From an uncultured Clostridium sp. (GTDB taxonomy: Bacteria; Bacillota; Clostridia; TANB77; CAG-508), in NCBI GenBank assembly GCA_900556975.1, contig USQZ01000039.1, forward strand, positions 1 to 16,763: a stretch of 16,763 bases of DNA, read 5' to 3'. The first letter of the stretch is position 1. Each line of letters opens with the position of its first letter. Below are positions 10,251-14,713 of this stretch, piece by piece. Below the pieces are notes generated by a model. It was given only the letters and a program-made list of their open reading frames with translations, was not told the origin of the DNA and did not search any database. Both the position numbers and the translations under genes were made by a program.

Positions 10251-10388
10251 AGTAAATGATATTAAAATCTTTATATTCTTTAAATATTAACCTTGCGTAA
10301 TACTTTCTGACTTTTTTATATTTTGATATCTTTTGCTTTATTTTTTTATTACAAAATAGTACTTTTCCTTACGGAATCAAATAAAAAC

Positions 10389-10416
10389 AAAAAAAAATAG
10401 TACCTATAAGTACTAT
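10389..10416 (-). terminator. Rho-independent terminator of the DGR operon
   Basis: Minus-strand arms ATAGTAC (10416-10410) and GTACTAT (10403-10397) enclose a 6-nt loop and are followed directly by a run of about nine T. The stem overlaps the stop codon of the small OB-like ORF. The stem is AT-rich and only 7 bp, so termination may be partial. Confidence 0.65.
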
Positions 10417-10670
10417 CCCATTATTACTCTCTCTATATTTTTAATTACTACATATCCTTTTGATTTTATTTCTCCACGTAACATAACATTTTCAAAATCA
10501 CTTCTTAAAATCCTATCAGCAGTATCATCATAAGCCCAACACTCAATTACATTTTTATCAACTGTTTTTAACCATAATTTAATTAATGATTTATGAACTA
10601 ACACATCTCCATATATAAATCTAAATTCCCCTAGTTTAATAATTTTTCCTAGTAAATAAACTTCATTCAT
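10413..10670 (-). CDS. Small OB-fold/SSB-like protein, candidate DGR cofactor
   Basis: An 85-residue product from the ATG at 10670, which overlaps the end of the RT gene by 8 nt. An in-frame GTG four codons upstream (10682) could also start it, but the ATG has a GGGAA purine stretch at proper spacing. The sequence opens MNEVYLLGKIIK and continues with alternating strands (LWLKTVDK, VIECWAYDD, VMLRGEIKSKGYVVIKNIERV). The order resembles a short single-stranded-DNA-binding OB fold: SSBs open MNxVxLxGRL and close with VVxxxI. No acidic SSB C-terminal tail is present. The 8-nt overlap implies translational coupling to the RT and a role in cDNA synthesis or integration, such as binding single-stranded cDNA. 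That role is inference; the family is not one I recognise with certainty. Confidence 0.75.
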   Translation of the reverse strand: MNEVYLLGKIIKLGEFRFIYGDVLVHKSLIKLWLKTVDKNVIECWAYDDTADRILRSDFENVMLRGEIKSKGYVVIKNIERVIMG

Positions 10671-11685
10671 TATTTCCCACACAATAAAATAATTTTTCTG
10701 TCAAGTTTTTCACATTAGCTATTTTTATATATCCTATGTGACCTGTTATGTATCTATACGCTTCTTTAGATGAGAGTTCTTCATCTTTTATATATTTTTT
10801 TACTTTTTTTAGTTTTAATTTCAAATTTCTTTTTCCCCTATCACGAATTTTCAATCTATTTGTATTTATTTTATATCCACAAAAATTCACCCCATTTTTG
10901 CTTTTTATAATTTGAGTTTTAGAATTTAATTGTAATTTTAAATTTTCATTTAGAAAATTCCTTATTTTGTTTAAAATTTCAACAGCTTCTTTTTTAGTCT
11001 TAACTAAAACCAATGAATCATCCATATATCTAAAATAATACTTACATTTCAATTTGTGTTTAATATATTGATCAACCTCATTCAAATATATATTTGCAAA
11101 TGTCTGACTTGTATAATTTCCAATTGGTAATCCTTTCTCTCCTTCGCTTGAATAAATTATTTTATATACTAAATTCATTAATCTTTCATCTTTTATTTTT
11201 CGTTTTAAAATTTCAACTAAAATCTTTCTATCCACATTTTGAAAATATTTTGCTACATCCATCTTCAAAATATAATATTCTCCCCATATTCTATCACAGT
11301 GCTTCATCGTTTTTTGAACGTCTAAAACAGCACAATGCATTCCTTTATTTTTAATACATGCATATGACGTATTTATAAAACTTTTTATAAAATATTCTTT
11401 TAAAAAGTTATCGACTAACCATCTATGGACAATTCTGTCAATATATCTAGATACTTGTATTCTCCTCCTTTTAGGAACTTTTACATAAAAAATTCTATAT
11501 CCACCATGTTCATATGTACCATTTTTTAATTGTTCATATAACCATTGTAAATATTCTTCTTTTTTTAAATTAAATAAAACCACATCTTTCTTAGTCGTTT
11601 TTCCTTTTTGACTTAACTTATGCGCCCACTCCAATTTTTCATAAGTTAAGTTTTTTTCAAATTGATTTCTTATTGTTTTGGGCAT
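10663..11685 (-). CDS. DGR reverse transcriptase
   Basis: A 340-residue RT that copies the TR RNA into cDNA with errors opposite adenines. Visible motifs are LKMDVAKYF (140-148, catalytic Asp143), GLPIGNYTSQ (185-194, the IGNxTSQ form of motif 4 typical of DGR RTs, where group II intron RTs have QGxxxSP), FRYMDD (218-223, catalytic Asp222 and Asp223) and GVNFCGYKI (265-273, primer-grip region). The length fits DGR RTs. There is no maturase, HNH or integrase domain. The ATG at 11685 lies inside the avd gene (29-nt overlap), and an in-frame TAA just upstream excludes a longer start. A GGAGG sits about 14 nt before it, long spacing that suggests coupling to avd translation. The gene ends in TGA. 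Its function is well supported by the TR/VR pair nearby. Confidence 0.96.
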   Translation of the reverse strand: MPKTIRNQFEKNLTYEKLEWAHKLSQKGKTTKKDVVLFNLKKEEYLQWLYEQLKNGTYEHGGYRIFYVKVPKRRRIQVSRYIDRIVHRWLVDNFLKEYFIKSFINTSYACIKNKGMHCAVLDVQKTMKHCDRIWGEYYILKMDVAKYFQNVDRKILVEILKRKIKDERLMNLVYKIIYSSEGEKGLPIGNYTSQTFANIYLNEVDQYIKHKLKCKYYFRYMDDSLVLVKTKKEAVEILNKIRNFLNENLKLQLNSKTQIIKSKNGVNFCGYKINTNRLKIRDRGKRNLKLKLKKVKKYIKDEELSSKEAYRYITGHIGYIKIANVKNLTEKLFYCVGNNE

Positions 11686-12031
11686 AATATTTTACCAATC
11701 CTCCCACTATTTTTCCTATTTCATATATTAAATCAATTGAAACTTTAAATTTTTTTTCATCTATCCACCTATTATTTTTCATTATTCGCAAATAAATTCT
11801 TTGTGTATTTAATTCAGCATCAATTAAATTAATGTAATATAATCTTTCTTTTTTTTCAATTTTACTAATATATAAAATATCTCTTAACATTTTATACATT
11901 GAATTTTTATATTCTGTACCAATACTAAATTTCTCTGTTCGCGGTAGTTTTAAGATTACATCTAACATATACTGAATATATCTTTCAGATTTTGGTATTA
12001 GCGTAAGTTCACTTTCTTTTTTATTTTCCAA
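11657..12031 (-). CDS. avd: Avd-like DGR accessory protein (four-helix bundle)
   Basis: A 124-residue basic, helix-rich protein. It matches the Avd pattern: a conserved LPRTEKFSIG segment (29-38) opening the first long helix, three further amphipathic helices (YKMLRDILYIS, YYINLIDAELNTQRIYLRIMK, SIDLIYEIGKIVGG) and a terminal IGKIVGGLVK (105-114), the counterpart of the usual IGxxxGGWxK. Avd proteins form positively charged pentameric barrels that bind RT and template RNA and are required for mutagenic retrohoming. The only start giving the full length is a TTG at 12031, preceded by AAAGGA about 10 nt upstream. It overlaps the MSL gene by 11 nt, and the RT starts inside its 3' end. Length and gene order agree with other DGR cassettes. 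Confidence 0.88.
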   Translation of the reverse strand: MENKKESELTLIPKSERYIQYMLDVILKLPRTEKFSIGTEYKNSMYKMLRDILYISKIEKKERLYYINLIDAELNTQRIYLRIMKNNRWIDEKKFKVSIDLIYEIGKIVGGLVKYYAQNNKKSI

Positions 12032-12410
12032 TCTTTCTTATCCTTTCCAATATGTCTTTTTCCGTTTCTGGAAAATTTAAACATTCTTTACAATCTAAAC
12101 ATGTTCTAAATTCATTAACATCTTTGCCATCGTTTTTATATAATTCTTCTATTTTACTTTCCTCATTTTTTACATAAATTATAAAAGATAAATCATTTTC
12201 ATTTAATAAACGTATGTATTTTTCAACATTTCTCACAGGAAAACCGACTTTACAAATTCGGTCTTTCATACAAGTTGTTTTTAGTCCTAACACATCATGC
12301 AACACTACCGCATCCTTTCCAATTGCAATAAAAAATATACCACTTTTTATTAATATAATTTTTCCTTCATTTTTTTCTTGCAATTTTTCAATCTCTTCTG
12401 ATAATTTCAT
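12021..12410 (-). CDS. MutS domain-I-like protein (MSL-type DGR accessory)
   Basis: A 129-residue product from the ATG at 12410, with AGGAG 7 nt upstream. A longer reading from 12488 adds 26 residues without an RBS and would enter the template RNA spacer. Residues 17-79 follow the MutS mismatch-recognition domain: KIILIKSGIFFIAIGKDA matches the LxFRxGDFYExFGxDA block, then CKVGFPVRNVEKYIRLL matches the AGFPxHAxxxYLxxL block. The stacking Phe is plausible, but the Glu of the F-x-E mismatch reader is replaced (FFI), and no ATPase or lever domains follow. A Cys triad (Cys104, Cys107, Cys110) near the C-terminus could bind metal. DGR surveys, as I recall them, list MutS-like (MSL) proteins as accessory factors. 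It is first in the operon after the TR, with Avd coupled downstream. Binding of template RNA or RNA:DNA duplex is inferred. Confidence 0.82.
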   Translation of the reverse strand: MKLSEEIEKLQEKNEGKIILIKSGIFFIAIGKDAVVLHDVLGLKTTCMKDRICKVGFPVRNVEKYIRLLNENDLSFIIYVKNEESKIEELYKNDGKDVNEFRTCLDCKECLNFPETEKDILERIRKIGK

Positions 12411-12681
12411 TTTTTCACTCCTTTTTCTACTATTTCTTTTAAAACGCATACAAAAAGCAACAAGCTCATTTATAATTAGCTGTTGCATTTATAAAATTAT
12501 TACTCAATTTTTTTCTTCACCACTTACTTTTAAAATGTTAGATTACGTATATTCAACTAAGTTTACTAATACATAATCTAAATGATACATTTTTACCTAA
12601 ATTAGGAAGGAATAATTCTCTTTAATATCTAATATGCTACTGTATATATTCCTTAAAATATATAATCTGAACTAATATTAG
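12411..12681 (-). other. Non-coding spacer between TR and operon genes, structured
   Basis: The 271 bp between the 3' end of the TR and the first ATG contain no convincing gene. On the minus strand, arms at 12581-12569 and 12550-12538 form a 13-bp stem with an 18-nt loop. Its single mismatch in DNA is a G-U wobble only in the minus-strand RNA, which suits an RNA function. A shorter pair (AAGGAAT 12654-12648 with ATTCCTT 12613-12607) lies nearer the TR. In characterised DGRs the RNA just 3' of the TR primes and templates cDNA synthesis, so this is the likely equivalent. Confidence 0.6.
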
Positions 12682-12815
12682 AGTAAGCGCGGAACCCAAT
12701 GTTGTTGTTACTATTGTTCGGATTGTTGTTGTTACGGTTAGATGCTGGATTATTAGAACCATTGTTGTTGTAATTGCCACCACGATATCTGCGGTTGTTA
12801 GAGCCGTTGCCCTCT
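12682..12815 (-). repeat. DGR template repeat (TR)
   Basis: 134 bp align to the VR at 13211-13344 without gaps. The TR sense strand is packed with AAC and AAT codons (read in the VR frame it would be Asn-rich, with runs such as NNNN), which maximises codon diversification by A-targeted mutagenesis. I count 49 adenines in the sense strand; 20 of them differ in the VR, against 1 of the 85 other bases (G at 12719). The TR is not itself within a translated gene. Homology stops abruptly at both ends. Confidence 0.97.
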
Positions 12816-12832
12816 GAATTATCCCTAATTTA

Positions 12833-12866
12833 TTTTAATTAATAAGATTCCTCTTATTGATTAAAA
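12833..12866 (-). other. GGAA-tetraloop hairpin in the template RNA leader
   Basis: Minus-strand arms 12866-12852 and 12847-12833 pair over 15 positions with one C-A mismatch around a GGAA loop, a GNRA-type tetraloop. It ends 17 nt upstream of the TR. It has no T-run, so it is not a terminator. It may protect or position the template RNA. Confidence 0.6.
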
Positions 12867-12918
12867 TCATATTTAAAATTATTTATGACATCATTAATAA
12901 TTTATACGCACCGTTTAA

Positions 12919-12947
12919 AGTTTATATATAATAAATATAAATGTCAA
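12919..12947 (-). promoter_or_regulatory. Promoter of the DGR template RNA and operon
   Basis: A perfect -35 TTGACA (12947-12942) is followed, 17 bp on, by TAAACT (12924-12919). An overlapping TATAAA at 15-bp spacing is an alternative -10. It lies between the upstream terminator hairpin and the TR and points toward the TR. This suggests the DGR has its own constitutive sigma-A-type promoter and does not depend on read-through from the target gene. Confidence 0.65.
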
Positions 12948-12967
12948 TACTTTTTATGGGATTTTGG

Positions 12968-13027
12968 AAAAAAAAGTATGTAAGAAAATAGCCTTTTCTT
13001 TTTCTATTTTCCTACATACTTTTTTTC
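12968..13027. terminator. Strong bidirectional terminator hairpin between target gene and DGR
   Basis: Arms 12968-12991 and 13004-13027 are 24 nt each with one mismatch and enclose a 12-nt loop. A-runs at one end and T-runs at the other give a U-tract on either strand. It would stop target-gene mRNA before the TR promoter, about 20 bp further on. Confidence 0.75.
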
Positions 13028-13034
13028 TTTTCCC

Positions 13035-13097
13035 TGTCAATGGTGTCATGATAAATTTAACCGCTATGCTCCAAAATTTATCATGACACCATTGACA
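13035..13097. repeat. Perfect 24-bp inverted repeat downstream of the VR gene
   Basis: Arms 13035-13058 and 13074-13097 are exact reverse complements over 24 bp with a 15-nt spacer. The arms are moderately GC-containing and no T-run follows on the minus strand, so termination is not the obvious role. It lies 114-176 bp past the VR end, on the side where DGRs have a hairpin or cruciform that aids target recognition, though usually much nearer the VR. Confidence 0.8.
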
Positions 13098-13196
13098 CTT
13101 TTGCAATATTTTCTCTGCATTAATTTAATATTTTTCTATGTTCTACCCTAAAACTACCACGACCTCTTTACAGTGTATCGCCATCAGTGCTCAGTG
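13098..13196 (-). other. Non-coding DNA between target stop codon and inverted repeat
   Basis: About 100 bp with no gene. The part directly after the stop codon is relatively GC-rich for this region and carries short direct repeats (GCACTGA/GCACTGAT and a further CACTG). It may be part of the target-recognition segment of the VR, but I see no clear hairpin in it. Confidence 0.4.
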
Positions 13197-14477
13197 CTAC
13201 TTTATATAAAAGTAAGCGCGGAACCCAACGTAGTAGTTACTATTGTAGGGAAAGTCGTTGCCACGGTAAGACGCTGGATTAGAAGAACCATTGTAGCCGT
13301 AATAGCCACCACGACATCTGCGGTAGTTAGAGCCGTAGCCCTCTAGTGTCCAATCCCATACATTTCCTGCCATGTCATATATATTATTTGCTTTACTATA
13401 CTCTGTACTTCCTGATGGTATTCTTGTTCCACTACTTGCATTCTTTGTTGAGGTACTTCCACTTATATTTGTTTTATATTCAAATGTACTATTATTATAA
13501 TTTCCCCAACTTGTTGAATCCTTCATCTCTGCATATGTTTTTGCTCCACTATCTACTAACCACTGCAATGTTTCATCCCACAAGCATCCCCATATCATAC
13601 TTGTACTTACATTTACATCTGTACTCATTCTTTTTATTTTTTTATATTCTGTATACCAATTTTGACTGCTTATACTTGTATTCATTCTTTGCACTACTGG
13701 CTCATCTGCTGACAAATTTCCTGTTTCATATCTTCCTATATAAAACCCTCCATATTTTTCTATTGATTTTATCGTTTCTTCAAACTCATCTTGCAGTTCA
13801 TCTAAAAATAATTCCTTTGTCATTCCCTGCATTCCATATCTTGAAAAATATTTCTTATTATCATAATTAGATAACACACCAGGTTCATAATTACTATTTG
13901 TATATGTACTTCTTCCTGTATCACTAAAACTATACAATTTACTCTTTTTCTTTCCATTTGCATCTGTTTCATATATCCTGCTTACATCTGGCACTGGCAC
14001 CCACACCCATTGGTTTCTTGTACATGATTCATCCCATGCATTATCATTTGTTACAGCTGTCGTTCCTTCATATATTACAAACCCTGTATTTACTGTATGT
14101 TCTCCATCTGCACCTGATGCTACATATCCCTTTGGCACTGGCACTGCAACATTTGCCGTATCATACACTATATCTACATTTTCTAAATCCCATTTACTTG
14201 TATCAACTGCTTGTACTGATGTTGAATCACTTTGAGTACTTACGTTGCTATTGTTTTCGCTATCATCTTTTGCATTATCCTCATTTTGAGCTACTTCTTC
14301 ATTTGATTGACTTTCATCAGATTTGTTATTTCCTTGTTCTGCACTTGCTTGTGGCAAATTTTCTTTTGAAATAGCTCTTTTGCTTCTTAAATTTAGCGAA
14401 ATAATTAACACTGATACTAAACAAATAATAATCAATATTATAATCACTGCTATAATCAATTTTTTATTTTTCTTCAT
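13197..14477 (-). CDS. DGR-diversified surface protein, FGE-sulfatase/C-type-lectin fold
   Basis: A 426-residue product. Residues 1-6 are basic and 7-28 form one membrane helix, so the bulk is probably displayed outside the cell. Residues 35-95 are a Ser/Asn/Glu/Asp-rich flexible linker. The rest is an FGE-sulfatase-like domain, shown by WVWVPVP (157-163), GGFYIGRYETG (243-253), GTRIPSGSTEY (350-360), the family signature NIYDMAGNVWDW (365-376), RGGYY and the final GFRAY. The VR covers residues 378-422, where exposed loops of this fold bind ligands; 15 residues there differ from the TR-encoded version. I see no formylglycine-generating catalytic Cys pair, so it is a binding scaffold, not an enzyme. 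Start at ATG 14477 with AAAGAGA upstream. It has its own promoter, and a terminator separates it from the DGR operon. The ligand is unknown. Confidence 0.93.
   Translation of the reverse strand: MKKNKKLIIAVIIILIIICLVSVLIISLNLRSKRAISKENLPQASAEQGNNKSDESQSNEEVAQNEDNAKDDSENNSNVSTQSDSTSVQAVDTSKWDLENVDIVYDTANVAVPVPKGYVASGADGEHTVNTGFVIYEGTTAVTNDNAWDESCTRNQWVWVPVPDVSRIYETDANGKKKSKLYSFSDTGRSTYTNSNYEPGVLSNYDNKKYFSRYGMQGMTKELFLDELQDEFEETIKSIEKYGGFYIGRYETGNLSADEPVVQRMNTSISSQNWYTEYKKIKRMSTDVNVSTSMIWGCLWDETLQWLVDSGAKTYAEMKDSTSWGNYNNSTFEYKTNISGSTSTKNASSGTRIPSGSTEYSKANNIYDMAGNVWDWTLEGYGSNYRRCRGGYYGYNGSSNPASYRGNDFPYNSNYYVGFRAYFYIK
13211..13228 (-). other. IMH-like 3' anchor of the VR
   Basis: The last 18 bp of the VR on the sense strand, TTGGGTTCCGCGCTTACT, are identical in the TR (12699-12682). 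They are GC-rich against an AT-rich background and contain a single A. This matches the initiation-of-mutagenic-homology element that sets cDNA integration at the 3' edge of a VR. In well-studied DGRs the VR and TR copies differ slightly; here they do not. The VR continues into a TTTATATAAA palindrome at 13210-13201. Confidence 0.7.
13211..13344 (-). repeat. DGR variable repeat (VR)
   Basis: The 3' 134 bp homologous to the TR encode residues 378-422. Changes relative to the TR include Asn to Tyr (381, 385, 392, 395, 404, 411, 415, 416), Asn to Gly (394, 406), Asn to Ser399, Asp408 and Phe409, Tyr to Cys388, and Ile to Val417. There is also a silent A-to-G in the Ala402 codon and one non-adenine change, G to C, in the Pro410 codon (13248). 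No stop arises, because AAC and AAT codons cannot mutate to TAA, TAG or TGA by A changes alone. Confidence 0.97.
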
Positions 14478-14515
14478 TCGTATTCTCTTTTCACATAAAA
14501 TAACCTTTCAATATA

Positions 14516-14544
14516 ATTTTATATATAAAAATATATTTTGTAAA
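14516..14544 (-). promoter_or_regulatory. Promoter of the DGR target gene
   Basis: TTTACA (14544-14539), a 17-bp spacer and TAAAAT (14521-14516) lie about 39 bp before the ATG, one mismatch from consensus in each box. This would give a short leader of roughly 30 nt. Confidence 0.6.
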
Positions 14545-14580
14545 GGTAAAAAAAAAACATTTTTCATTAATCCAAACGTA

Positions 14581-14705
14581 AAAGAACATTATATTTATTT
14601 TCTTGTTCCTTGCTAAAAAATTTTCCCACCACTAAACTTCGTCTAGCAGGCTAATGAAAAACTTTCAAACTGCACGTCGCTCGGAAATCAAATATAATGT
14701 TCTTT
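14581..14705. repeat. 125-bp element with perfect 16-bp terminal inverted repeats
   Basis: Ends 14581-14596 and 14690-14705 are exact reverse complements. The 93-bp interior is richer in G+C than its flanks and on the minus strand contains a 6-bp hairpin CTAGAC-GAA-GTTTAG with one wobble. It starts 9 bp after the topB stop codon, so it could be a long-stem transcript end, a MITE-like insertion or a small structured RNA. A T-run (14559-14550) lies beyond it on the minus strand. Confidence 0.65.
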
Positions 14706-14713
14706 CTTTTTTA

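Larger units (their letters stand above)
12411..12912 (-). ncRNA. Predicted DGR template RNA (leader, TR, spacer)
   Basis: Starting near 12912, about 7 nt after the -10 box, the transcript would have a leader of about 97 nt with a tetraloop hairpin, the 134-nt TR and the structured spacer, then continue into the MSL-avd-RT message. The 3' end given is only the boundary of the first gene. Processing is unknown. Confidence 0.6.

Noticed and set aside
10193..10388. c-di-GMP or other riboswitch upstream of the adhesin
   Set aside because: An ACGCAAGG string is present, but the rest of a GEMM-like aptamer is missing and no expression-platform hairpin is evident.
10663..11685. Group II intron or retron reverse transcriptase
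   Set aside because: The IGNYTSQ motif, lack of a maturase domain, and presence of TR, VR and Avd identify a DGR. No intron domain V or retron msr/msd-like structure was seen.
12411..12488. Upstream extension of the MSL gene adding 26 residues
   Set aside because: It lacks an RBS and MutS similarity, while the internal ATG at 12410 has a good AGGAG at 7 nt.
13197..14477. Functional formylglycine-generating enzyme
   Set aside because: The fold signature is present but I see no catalytic Cys pair, and the active-site end is the hypervariable VR.
13346..14616. Plus-strand ORFs of 97-174 residues opposite the DGR target gene
   Set aside because: They are hydrophobic Leu/His/Tyr-rich shadows of the real minus-strand frame.
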